Assembly: GCF_900090285.1 (NCBI RefSeq)
Contig: NZ_LT607754.1
Location: 3,436,001 to 3,500,000 of the forward strand
Direction: 5' to 3'
DNA from: Micromonospora inositola
GTDB taxonomy: Bacteria; Actinomycetota; Actinomycetes; Mycobacteriales; Micromonosporaceae
DNA: 64,000 bases
Shown here: piece after piece, positions 45,222 through 53,151 of the stretch
Layout of the letters: each line of letters opens with the position of its first letter
Numbering within the stretch: the stretch's first letter is position 1
The notes under the pieces: model-generated
Database searches by the model: none
What the model was told of the DNA's origin: nothing
The model's input: only the letters and a program-made list of their open reading frames with translations
Position numbers and translations under genes: made by a program

Positions 45222-46390
45222 TAGTGCTGTCCTCCGATGCGGGCGAGCGGCTGGCCCGGTGCGACCGGGTCGTCGTGGTGGGCGAGCCACTCGGTGAGCA
45301 GCCCGCTGTCGTGCGCGGTCACCTCGACCGGACCCTGCCGGGTGGCGACGTGACCGATGACCTGGCCGACGCGCAGGTCCGCGCCCTCGGCCAGCTCGGC
45401 GGCCGGCTCGAAGGTGCCGGCGGCGGGGGAGACCACCACCCGGAACTGGATCACCGGCTCGTGGCCGCCCAGGCCGCTGTGCCGGGCGATCAGGTCCCGT
45501 GCGGCGGGCAGGTCGTCGGGGGTGTTCAGGGTGACGATCTCGGGGACGCCGGTGGCCTTCAGCTCCCGCTTGACCAGGCCGGCAAGGGTGCCGGCGGGGG
45601 GCAGCTCGATCACCCCGGTGACACCAAGGTCGGCCAGGGTGCGCATGCACAGGTCCCAGCGGACCGGCGCGGTCACCTGCCGGACCAGCCGCTGCACCAT
45701 CTCCCGGCCGTGGTTGACCGCCGAGCCGTCGAGGTTGGAGAGCAGGATCCGGGCGGGGTCGGTCGGGGTGATCCCGGCGGCGACGCCGGCCAGCGCGGCC
45801 TCGGCCGGGGCCATGTACGGGGTGTGGAAGGCGCCGGCCACCTGGAGTCGGATCACCCGGGTCTTCGCCGGCGGCTCGGCGGCCAGCTTGTCCAGCCCGT
45901 CGACCGCGCCCGCGGCGACGACCTGGCCGGCGCCGTTGCGGTTGGCCGGGTGCAGCCCGTGTGCCTCGATCGCGGCGAGCACCTCGTCCGGGTCGCCGCC
46001 GAGCACGGCGGCCATCCCGGTGGGCTCCAGCGCGCAGGCGGCGGCCATCTCCCGACCGCGTACGCCGGCGAGGGTGATCGCCGCCTCGGCGGGCAGCACC
46101 CCGGCGAGGGCGGCGGCGCCCAGCTCACCGACGCTGTGCCCGGCGGTCACCGCCACGTCGTACATCGGCAGGTGCTCGGCGGCGAGCAGCGCGGCCGCGA
46201 CCAGCAGGGGCTGGGTGCGGGCGGTGTCCTTGATCTCCTCGGCGTCGGCCTTCGTGCCGAGGTGGACCAGGTCGACGCCGGCCAGCGCGGACCACCAGCG
46301 CAGCCGCGCCTCGGAGCCGGTCAGGTCGAGCCAAGGGGTCAGGAAGCCGGGTTTCTGGGAACCCTGGCCGGGCGAGAGTACGGCGAGCAC
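45221..46390 (-). CDS. fabD: Malonyl-CoA:ACP transacylase with carrier-like C-terminal domain
   Basis: 389 residues. N-terminal GQGSQKPG and the nucleophile elbow GHSVGELG give the FabD core to about residue 300. An extra 80 residues (about 308-388) follow: a beta-rich GTFEPAAE, RVGQVIGHVA, VTAHDSGLLTEW and VAPGQPLARIG, the shape of a biotinyl/lipoyl carrier (hammerhead) fold but without the Met-Lys-Met modification site. Standard FabD proteins are about 310 residues. Moves malonyl groups to AcpP. The operon operator lies just upstream. Confidence 0.9.
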   Translation of the reverse strand: MLAVLSPGQGSQKPGFLTPWLDLTGSEARLRWWSALAGVDLVHLGTKADAEEIKDTARTQPLLVAAALLAAEHLPMYDVAVTAGHSVGELGAAALAGVLPAEAAITLAGVRGREMAAACALEPTGMAAVLGGDPDEVLAAIEAHGLHPANRNGAGQVVAAGAVDGLDKLAAEPPAKTRVIRLQVAGAFHTPYMAPAEAALAGVAAGITPTDPARILLSNLDGSAVNHGREMVQRLVRQVTAPVRWDLCMRTLADLGVTGVIELPPAGTLAGLVKRELKATGVPEIVTLNTPDDLPAARDLIARHSGLGGHEPVIQFRVVVSPAAGTFEPAAELAEGADLRVGQVIGHVATRQGPVEVTAHDSGLLTEWLAHHDDPVAPGQPLARIGGQH

Positions 46391-46456
46391 GCTTATGACT
46401 CTGACTGATACTCGTGGGTCGCGCTGTAACGGGCGACACCAAACCGCACTAGAACC

Positions 46457-46475
46457 TTTGGAGGATTCCTACAAA
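46457..46475. promoter_or_regulatory. Probable FasR operator
   Basis: Near-perfect palindrome TTTGNAGGA-N-TCCTNCAAA (TTTGTAGGAATCCTCCAAA on the minus strand). It lies about 67 bp before fabD and covers the stop codon of the regulator gene. Position and symmetry match a FasR site as described for Streptomyces; the identity is inferred. Confidence 0.65.
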
Positions 46476-47734
46476 AATCGGCGGTGATCATCACCGGCCT
46501 GTGACGTTTTCCTCACGCCTGGGGTCATTGTCTGGGTCGGGACGGGTGCGACCCCCGGGACGACCGGGTCCAGCCGACCCACGGTCAGCGCCACCTGGAG
46601 GGCGAACGCGTCGCGGGGCGTCAGCGGCGAGAAGCCGGTCACCTCCGCGATCCGCTTCAGCCGGTAGCGGACGGTGTTCGGGTGCACGAAGAGCGCCCGG
46701 GCGGCACTCTCCAGCGTGCCCCCGGCGGCGAAGAACGCGTCCAGGGTCTCCAGCAGCTCGCCACCGGCCCGGACCAGCGTGGCGTACACGTCGTGCCGGA
46801 GCCGGCGGCGAGCCTCCGCGTCGCCGGCCAGGGCCCGCTCGGGCAGCAGGTCGGCGGCCGGCACCGGGCGCGGCGCGGCCGGCCAGGCCGGCGCCGCGCG
46901 GAAGCCGGCCAGCGCGGCCCGCGCCGAGTCCGTCGCCTCGTCCAGGCTGAGTACGGCCGGACCGACCACCACCGGCCCGTCGCCGAACGCCGTGAGCAGC
47001 TTCTCCGTCGCAGCCATCGGGTCGGCCGCCCCGCCGAGCACGATGACCAGCCGGTCGCCGTGCACGCCGCCGATCACCTCCACCCCGATCCGCCGGGCCT
47101 GCCGGTAGACGGTGTGCAGCACGGCGGCCACCTCGCCCCCCGGGGAGCGGCCCACCGCCACCGCCACCGGCGGCGCGTCCGTCCAGCCCAGCGCCGCCGC
47201 CCGGCTGGCCAGCACGTCCGGCGAGTCGCCGCGCAGCAGGGCGTCAACCAGCAGGGCCTGCAACCGGGCGTCCCACGAGCCGCGCGACTCGGCGGCGCGG
47301 GCGTAGACCCGGGCGGCGGCGAAGGCGATCTCCCGCGAGAAGCGCAGCACCGCCTCGCGCAGCTGCTCCTCCTCGCCCTTCGCGGCCAGGTGCGACACCT
47401 GCTCCTCGACCACGTCGATGGTCACCTTGATCAACGCGACGGTCTGCTGGAGGCTGATCGAGCGGGCCAGGGCCTGGGGGGCGGTGGCGAAGACCTCGTC
47501 GGAGACCTCCTGGGTGCTGTCGGCGGTGCCGCCACCTTCCCGCAGCCACTGCACCAGCGACCGGGCGCCCGCCTGGGCGACCAGCATGACCCAGGAGCGC
47601 TGGTCCGCCGGGAGTTCCCGGAACCAGGGCAGCGTCTCGTCCATCCGGGCCACGCTGGCGGTGGCCAACGCCCCCGCCGCCCGTTCGATCCGGCGCAGCG
47701 TGGCCGACAGGTCGCTACCGCCCGGCTCGCTCAC
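46469..47734 (-). CDS. fasR: PucR-family regulator of fatty-acid synthesis
   Basis: 421 residues from GTG at 47734; a GTG at 47770 with a longer N-terminus is possible. N-terminal helical domain, GGDEF-like central part (about 170-265) and a C-terminal PucR helix-turn-helix (AARALFVHPNTVRYRLKRIAEVTGFSPLTPRDAFAL). It sits directly before fabD, as FasR does in Streptomyces, and activates the fab operon there, probably sensing acyl products. Stop lies inside the operator palindrome. Confidence 0.9.
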   Translation of the reverse strand: MSEPGGSDLSATLRRIERAAGALATASVARMDETLPWFRELPADQRSWVMLVAQAGARSLVQWLREGGGTADSTQEVSDEVFATAPQALARSISLQQTVALIKVTIDVVEEQVSHLAAKGEEEQLREAVLRFSREIAFAAARVYARAAESRGSWDARLQALLVDALLRGDSPDVLASRAAALGWTDAPPVAVAVGRSPGGEVAAVLHTVYRQARRIGVEVIGGVHGDRLVIVLGGAADPMAATEKLLTAFGDGPVVVGPAVLSLDEATDSARAALAGFRAAPAWPAAPRPVPAADLLPERALAGDAEARRRLRHDVYATLVRAGGELLETLDAFFAAGGTLESAARALFVHPNTVRYRLKRIAEVTGFSPLTPRDAFALQVALTVGRLDPVVPGVAPVPTQTMTPGVRKTSQAGDDHRRFL

Positions 47735-47838
47735 CGCTCCAGCCTGACACGCCCTGAGCAGGGCCTCCACACCGAGGGGTCGGTCGGCGGGGATGCGCTC
47801 GACCCCGGGGGCGGCGGCACCCGTCAGAATGATCTCCC

Positions 47839-47988
47839 GTGACCGACCACGACCTCGCCGCGCTGGCCCGCGACATCGACGCCACCTGCCGGCTCACCGG
47901 ACGCTTCGTGCTCCGCTCCGGCCGCGTCGCCGACGCCCTGCGCGCCCTGCTCACCCGCGCCAACCTGGACGCCCACCGCCGAGCTTGA
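47839..47988 (+). pseudogene. pyrE N-terminal remnant
   Basis: GTG at 47839 encodes MTDHDLAALARDIDATCRLTGRFVLRSGRVAD, matching the start of orotate phosphoribosyltransferase (typically ...LTGxFxLRSGxxSxEYFDKY...). After about 33 residues the homology stops and a short unrelated tail ends at TGA 47986-47988. The PRPP-binding motif is missing, so it is a truncated copy. The functional pyrE must be elsewhere. Confidence 0.7.
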
Positions 47989-48466
47989 GCGGCCGCCGGC
48001 GGCCCGGTCCGCCGGACGATCTCCGCCGCAGGCCGATCCGGTACGCGGCGCACAGCCCGTCGGCCCCGGCCAGTACGGTGTCAGGGCACGTCGGGGCGAC
48101 CTGCCCGACGGGCGACGGCGAGCGTGAGGAGACCGGGATGGGGCACGGGGAGGCCGAGCACGGCTGCGCCCAGGGCGAGCCCTGCCGGCCGGGCCACCAC
48201 GAACAAGCGGCGTCCGCCAAGCACCCCCGCCGGCTCAGCGGGGCGACGCACCAGGGGGAGCCGACCGCCGGGCGCGGGCCCGACCGTGTCGACGACGACC
48301 CGCCCGCCCCGCGCCAGCGCGGGCCCGAGCCGGACGAGCTGGCTCCGCCCGAGCCTGCGGCCGCCCAGGGCTGCCGCAGCGACCTGGCCGGCTGGGCCGG
48401 GGCGCACCGGCACGGCCCGGTCCGGCCCCGCAGCCGGACGCTCCGCCGGGAACGGCCGCCCCACCG

Positions 48467-48506
48467 CTGGTGCTGACCCTGGTCGACTGGTGCTGACCCT
48501 GGTCGA
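48467..48506. repeat. 20-bp tandem duplication inside a gene remnant
   Basis: CTGGTGCTGACCCTGGTCGA occurs at 48467-48486 and again at 48487-48506 without a gap. A 20-bp insertion breaks the reading frame, as expected in a pseudogene. Confidence 0.85.
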
Positions 48507-48621
48507 CGCCGACCGGCTCACCGTGCACGCGGCCCGGACGTTCCCGCTCGCGGAGGCCGCGGAGGCTCAGCGGCTGGTGGAGCCGGGGCACGTCCGGGGC
48601 AAGGTGGTGTTGGAGGTCTGA
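48487..48621 (+). pseudogene. Zn-type quinone oxidoreductase C-terminal remnant
   Basis: The frame ending at TGA 48619-48621 gives ...ADRLTVHAARTFPLAEAAEAQRLVEPGHVRGKVVLEV, the signature end of medium-chain NADP quinone oxidoreductases. No upstream portion of the family with a nucleotide-binding motif is readable in frame; a 20-bp tandem duplication (48467-48506) interrupts the preceding sequence. Only the tail survives. Confidence 0.65.
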
Positions 48622-48663
48622 GCGGGGGCCGGAGCCGCCGGCCGGTCGCCGTCGGCGACCCGC

Positions 48664-49317
48664 TCAACGGGTGCGGCGCCGGATCAGCAGCGCGATGCCG
48701 GCAAGGCCGGTCGTGATGACCACCATCACCCCGACGTTGAGCAGCAGCAGCCGCTGGAGTTCGTCCATCGCGTCGTTGATGTCCTGCACCGGGTTCAGCG
48801 CCTCCTCCGGGATGACCCGTTCGCCGCCGCCCACGCCGCCACTGACCGTGTCGAACTGCCGCTCCAGCGGCACCCCGACGCTGCGCAGCGTCTCGGACAT
48901 GTTGAGCCGGCCGAAGAACCAGCCGGCCCGGGTCTTGCTGAGGTCGGGCTGCTTGGCCGGCCGGTAGACCCGGGGGCCGCCCTTGGCCAGCGGGTAGAGG
49001 TCGTAGGTGTGCATCGGCACGTCCCCGGCGAGCACCACGACCGTGTACTTCGGACCGAGGTTCTTCGCCTCCGGCCCGCGCTGCTGGCCGGTACGGCCGA
49101 GCCAGCTCACCTGGTCGATGACGGCGACGACCTCGGTCGGCCGGGTGTCGGCCCGCAGCCGCAGCGGCTGGTCGAGCCGGTAGCCGCTGATGTCCACTCC
49201 GGCGGGTGGCAGCTTGGGCCCCGCCGCCTGGGCCGTGCCGGCGAACGCCAGCGAGCAGGCGATGGCTGTCAGCGCACCCGTCACCGCGGCCAGCAGCCGC
49301 CTCACCTTCCGGACCAT
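48664..49317 (-). CDS. Exported membrane-anchored hypothetical protein
   Basis: 217 residues from ATG at 49317 after GAGGAGG. Signal peptide (MVRKVRRLLAAVTGALTAIAC...AQAA, about 1-32), an outside domain (about 35-185) with conserved-looking stretches WLGRTGQQRGPEAKNLGPKYTVVVLAGD and YRPAKQPDLSKTRAGWFFGRLNMSETLRSVGVPL, and a C-terminal transmembrane helix (about 190-212) with basic end RRRTR. No known family recognised. Divergent from the CopC-like gene across a 224-bp spacer. Confidence 0.78.
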   Translation of the reverse strand: MVRKVRRLLAAVTGALTAIACSLAFAGTAQAAGPKLPPAGVDISGYRLDQPLRLRADTRPTEVVAVIDQVSWLGRTGQQRGPEAKNLGPKYTVVVLAGDVPMHTYDLYPLAKGGPRVYRPAKQPDLSKTRAGWFFGRLNMSETLRSVGVPLERQFDTVSGGVGGGERVIPEEALNPVQDINDAMDELQRLLLLNVGVMVVITTGLAGIALLIRRRTR

Positions 49318-49541
49318 CGCCGCCTCCTCGCCCCGTTCGATGGGTGGCTTCCGCTGCAGGTCACACGTTGATCGGCCGACGAGGGTGGTCAAGCCCACAG
49401 ACCGGGTGCCCACCTCAAAGACTCCGCAGAACGTCGCTCGGTTGCAGCTGCTGGAAGAGTAATTGGAACTATCTGCGATCTGTGACCGACTAACGAGCGG
49501 CCGTTGATCAGCGGGCGGATCGTACCTTTGCGGAGGGACTC

Positions 49542-50162
49542 ATGGGGGGCAGTGTGGCACGCGTGGCGCGTACCTGGCTGGCGGTTCTGGGCGTGGCGGT
49601 CGGTGTGTCGGTGATGCTGCCGGCCACCCCGGCGGCCGCGCACAATTCGCTGACCGGCAGCGACCCGCGGAACGGGGCACGACTGGCGGTTGCGCCGAAG
49701 CGGATCGAGCTCCGCTTCCTCGCCACCCCGACCCCCGCTACGACGAAGATCACAGTCACCGGGCCGGAGAACGTGCCGGCGACGGGCGGCGCGCCGACGT
49801 TCACCGGCAACCGGGTGAGTGTGCCGTTCAAGCCCGGCGCGGCCGGCCTCTACATTGTCGGTTACCGGGTCGGATCGACCGACGGCCACCCGGTGACCGG
49901 CGAGATCCGCTTCACCGTCACCACCGGCCTGCCGGCCGAGCCGCCGTCGGCGACTACCACCGCCAGCAGTGCCGTGTCGGCCAGCGCCCTGCCGACCGGT
50001 GCCGCGGCCAGCTCGGCCGCCGTCCCGCCGGCCAGCCCCGCGCTCGCCGCCGACCGCCGCTCCGACGACGGATCGGGCTGGCTCTGGGCGCTCGGCGCCG
50101 TCGCGCTGCTCGCGCTGCTCGGCGGGGCGTTCCTGCTCCGCCGCCGCGCCGCGCGCGACTGA
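49542..50162 (+). CDS. CopC-domain copper-binding protein
   Basis: 206 residues, ATG after GCGGAGGG. Signal peptide ends PAAAHNSL, leaving the His expected at the mature N-terminus of CopC. Beta-sandwich CopC pattern: GSDPRNGARLAVAPKRIELRF ... GNRVSVPFKPGAAGLYIVGYRVGSTDGHPVTGEIRFTV (SxDGHPVxGxIxF signature). Pro/Ala/Ser linker, then a transmembrane helix (about 178-198) and RRRAARD. Usually fused with or next to CopD or YcnI; neither is adjacent. Binds extracytoplasmic Cu. Confidence 0.88.
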   Translation: MGGSVARVARTWLAVLGVAVGVSVMLPATPAAAHNSLTGSDPRNGARLAVAPKRIELRFLATPTPATTKITVTGPENVPATGGAPTFTGNRVSVPFKPGAAGLYIVGYRVGSTDGHPVTGEIRFTVTTGLPAEPPSATTTASSAVSASALPTGAAASSAAVPPASPALAADRRSDDGSGWLWALGAVALLALLGGAFLLRRRAARD

Positions 50163-50260
50163 CCGCCACCCGGTGGGTGCGGGCCGCCCTGCCGTTGCCC
50201 GGATCGTCCCTGCCGGTCGGGCGAGGTGTTCGACGGTGGGACCGACACTCCGCCGCGGCC

Positions 50261-50331
50261 CCTTTGCTCTGCTGCACTGGACGCAACACCGAGCGCCGTC
50301 CACTGTTGCGTGGGCTGCAGCAGAGCAAAGG
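50261..50331. repeat. 71-bp inverted-repeat element
   Basis: Perfect 16-bp terminal arms CCTTTGCTCTGCTGCA (50261-50276) and TGCAGCAGAGCAAAGG (50316-50331). A second, inner dyad ACGCAACA (50281-50288) / TGTTGCGT (50304-50311) makes a two-tier cruciform or RNA hairpin. Intergenic between convergent copC and gltX, apart from the gltX terminator. Looks like a REP/MITE-like mobile element. Confidence 0.75.
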
Positions 50332-50371
50332 ATGGACAGCGGTGTGCTGAGGGCGCGGCCACGCCGTACGA

Positions 50372-50405
50372 CGAAGGGCCCGCCGGACGACCGGCGGGCC
50401 CTTCG
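50372..50405. terminator. Terminator after gltX
   Basis: Perfect 15-bp inverted repeat CGAAGGGCCCGCCGG (50372-50386) with its complement (50391-50405), loop ACGA. It follows the gltX stop (50416) on the minus strand. Confidence 0.8.
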
Positions 50406-50415
50406 GATGTCGGGG

Positions 50416-51825
50416 TCAGACCAGGCGGACCCGGGCGGCGCGCAGCCGGGTCAGGGCGCGCTCGCGGCCGAGCACCTCCAGGGACTCGAAGAGCGGCAGC
50501 CCGACGGTGCGGCCGGTGACCGCGACCCGGACCGGCGCCTGGGCCTTGCCCAGCTTCAGGCCGCGCTCCGTGCCGACCGCCTCCAGGGTGGACTTGAGCG
50601 ACTCCGCGTCCCAGGACTCCAGCGCGTCGAAGGCAGCGATCGCGGCGTCCAGCAGCTCGGCCGCGCCCTCCTTCATCGCCTTCGCCCAGGCCGCCTCGTC
50701 GATCAGCGGGTCGGCCAGGAAGAGGAAGTCGACGTTCGGCACGATCTCGCTGAGCACCGCGATCCGGGTCTGGGCCAGCGGCGCCACCGCGGCGAACGCG
50801 GCCGGGTCGAACTCCTCCGGCTGCCACGGCGGCGGGGCGATGGTGCCGGTGCCGGTCAGCCACGGCTGGCAGGCTGCGATGAACTCCTCGACCGGCAGTG
50901 CGCGGATGTACTCGCCGTTGAAGGCGCGCAGCTTCTTCTCGTCGAAGAACGCGGGGGAGGGGTTCACCTCCTCCAGCCGGAACTCCTCCTCGATCACCGA
51001 CCAGGGCACGATCTCCCGGTCGCCGGAGGGGGCCCAGCCGAGCAGCATCAGGTAGTTGCGCATCGCGGCGGCGAGGTAGCCCTCGTCCCGGTACGCCTCC
51101 AGGGCGACCTTGTCCCGCCGCTTGGAGAGCTTCTGCCGCTTCTCGTTGACCACCACCGGCACGTGCGCCCAGATCGGCGGCTTGACCCCGAGGGCGTCCC
51201 AGAGGAGCTGCTGCTTCGGCGTGTTGGGCAGGTGCTCCTCGGCCCGGATCACGTGGGTGATCCCCATCGTCATGTCGTCGACCACGTTGGCGAGGAGGAA
51301 GACCGGCGAGCCGTCGCCGCGAGCGATCACGAAGTCCTCGATCAGCTTGTTCTCGAAGGTCGGCTCGCCACGGATCAGGTCGACCACCACGGTCTCGCCC
51401 TCGTCCGGCGTACGGAAGCGCAGCGCGCGCCCCTCGCCCGGGCCGAGGCCCCGGTCCCGGCAGAACCCGTCGTAACCCTGGTACTGCGAGCCGGTCCGCG
51501 CCTGCACGTCCTCCCGGGTGCAGTCGCAGTAGTACGCCCGGCCGGCGTCGTACAGCCGCTGGGCGGCGGCCCGGTGCTCGCCGGCGTACGACGACTGGAA
51601 GTACGGGCCCTCGTAGCTGCCCCGCTCGATGCCGATCCAGTCCAGCGCCGACAGGATGCCCTCGGTCCATTCGGGCTTGTTGCGGGCCGCGTCGGTGTCC
51701 TCGATGCGGAGCACGAACACCCCGCCCTGCTGCTTGGCGTAGATCCAGTTCTGCAGCGCCGAGCGGGCGCCGCCGACGTGGAACATACCGGTCGGGGAAG
51801 GGGCGAAGCGTACACGTACCGTCAC
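50416..51825 (-). CDS. gltX: Glutamyl-tRNA synthetase
   Basis: 469 residues, normal length for a discriminating or non-discriminating GluRS. Class I HIGH equivalent is [16 protein letters not shown] near the start; the KMSKS loop is [11 protein letters not shown]. The C-terminal helical domains bind the anticodon. Charges tRNA-Glu, supplying also heme and, if non-discriminating, the tRNA-Gln amidation route. Confidence 0.97.
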   Translation of the reverse strand: MTVRVRFAPSPTGMFHVGGARSALQNWIYAKQQGGVFVLRIEDTDAARNKPEWTEGILSALDWIGIERGSYEGPYFQSSYAGEHRAAAQRLYDAGRAYYCDCTREDVQARTGSQYQGYDGFCRDRGLGPGEGRALRFRTPDEGETVVVDLIRGEPTFENKLIEDFVIARGDGSPVFLLANVVDDMTMGITHVIRAEEHLPNTPKQQLLWDALGVKPPIWAHVPVVVNEKRQKLSKRRDKVALEAYRDEGYLAAAMRNYLMLLGWAPSGDREIVPWSVIEEEFRLEEVNPSPAFFDEKKLRAFNGEYIRALPVEEFIAACQPWLTGTGTIAPPPWQPEEFDPAAFAAVAPLAQTRIAVLSEIVPNVDFLFLADPLIDEAAWAKAMKEGAAELLDAAIAAFDALESWDAESLKSTLEAVGTERGLKLGKAQAPVRVAVTGRTVGLPLFESLEVLGRERALTRLRAARVRLV

Positions 51826-51873
51826 GTCCCCCAGCCTACGGCCGGCCGCGACCGCTTTCCGCCAGGGGGCCGG

Positions 51874-53151
51874 TCAGGGCACCGAACGGATCTTGAGCAC
51901 CAGCGCGCTGCCGAGCAGGGTGACCGCCGCGGTGACCGCGTAGAGCGTGGGGTAGCCGCCCAGGTGCACCACGATCGGGGCGGAGATGGCCGGCCCGAGC
52001 ACCTGCGGCGCCGAGTTCGCGATGTTGATCACGCCGAGGTCCTTTGCCCGGTCGGTGGCCGCCGGCAGCACCTGGGTGATCAGCGCCGCGTCCACCGCAA
52101 GGTAGACGCCGTAGCCGGCGCCGAGCAGCAGCGCGGCGGCCACCGCCATCGACCAGACCGGCGCCACGGCGAGCAGCAGCGCCGCCACCGCCATGATCAC
52201 ACCCGAGGTGATCACGAAGACCTTGCGCCGGCCGGACCGGTCGGACAGTCGGCCGGCGACCACGGCGGTGAGCATCATGCCGAGCGTGTAGAGCAGGATC
52301 AGCACCAGCAGCGCGCCCTCGGGGTCCGGGTGGCGCACCCCGTCGGTGAGGAAGTACAGCAGGTAGAGGGTGCCCAGCGCGTTGCCGGTCTGGACCAGGA
52401 ACCGGGTGAACCAGGCCCAGGCGAAGTCGGGGTGCCGGCGTGGGCTGATCCACATCGAGGCGAGCAGCCCGCGCAGCCGCAGCGCCGGCCGGTGCTCCCG
52501 GGGCAGCGGGTCGTCGGCGGTGAGCAGCGCGAACGGCAGCGACAGCAGCAGCATCACCAGGGCGATGGCGGCGTACCCGGCGGCGTTGCCGGTGACCAGC
52601 GCGGTGACCAGCACCGCCCCGACCACCAGGCCGAGCGCCTGCGGGATGCCGACCCAGCCGGAGACGCCGCCGCGCTGGGCGACCGGCACCCGGTCCGGGA
52701 TGGCGGCGGTCAGGCTGGCCAGCATCGCGTTGAAGCAGACCTGCGCGGCCACCCAGCCGAGTGCCACCCCGGCGACGGTGTCCTGCCGGGCCAGCAGCAC
52801 CAGCGCCAGGGCGCCGAGCACCGCGCCGGAGGCGGTCCAGACGTGCCGCCGGCCGAGGCGCCGGCTGGCCACCCGGATCACCGTCCGGTCCGACAGCGCC
52901 CCGGCGAGCGGGTTGGCCAGCACCGCGGCGAGCGCGCCCAGCCCGGTGACGACCGCGAGCATCGCCTCCTTGTCGCCCGGCGCGATCCGCTCGATCTGCT
53001 GGGGCAGCAGCACCTGGATCGGGGTGAAGAAGGCCATCCAGACGCCCAGGTTGGCCGCGAAGATCAGCGCGATCCAGCTCCGCCGGACCGGCACGGTCGG
53101 TTCGGCGAGCGCCGCCGGCAGCGAGGCCGGCGTCGGGTTCATCGTGGTCAC
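51874..53151 (-). CDS. MFS transporter, GPH/sugar-type
   Basis: 425 residues from GTG at 53151, which overlaps the beta-glucosidase stop (GTGA); ATG 53142 gives MNPTPASLP. Twelve hydrophobic segments and loop motifs such as NPLAGALSDRTVIRVASRRLGRRHVWTASG and GRLSDRSGRRKVFV. Coupled to a beta-glucosidase gene, so it likely imports a beta-glucoside or oligosaccharide that the enzyme cleaves inside the cell. Confidence 0.9.
   Translation of the reverse strand: MTTMNPTPASLPAALAEPTVPVRRSWIALIFAANLGVWMAFFTPIQVLLPQQIERIAPGDKEAMLAVVTGLGALAAVLANPLAGALSDRTVIRVASRRLGRRHVWTASGAVLGALALVLLARQDTVAGVALGWVAAQVCFNAMLASLTAAIPDRVPVAQRGGVSGWVGIPQALGLVVGAVLVTALVTGNAAGYAAIALVMLLLSLPFALLTADDPLPREHRPALRLRGLLASMWISPRRHPDFAWAWFTRFLVQTGNALGTLYLLYFLTDGVRHPDPEGALLVLILLYTLGMMLTAVVAGRLSDRSGRRKVFVITSGVIMAVAALLLAVAPVWSMAVAAALLLGAGYGVYLAVDAALITQVLPAATDRAKDLGVINIANSAPQVLGPAISAPIVVHLGGYPTLYAVTAAVTLLGSALVLKIRSVP

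Noticed and set aside
48138..48476. ORF starting MGHGEAEHGCAQGEPC on the plus strand, with a GGAG site before the ATG
   Set aside because: It continues as Arg/Pro/Ala-rich sequence with no structure, crosses the graveyard region, and the reverse frame is equally open. Probably a chance ORF.
48081..48521. Minus-strand hydrophobic-looking ORF antisense to the graveyard region
   Set aside because: No start site with a ribosome signal and no family motif; best explained as a shadow of high-GC sequence.
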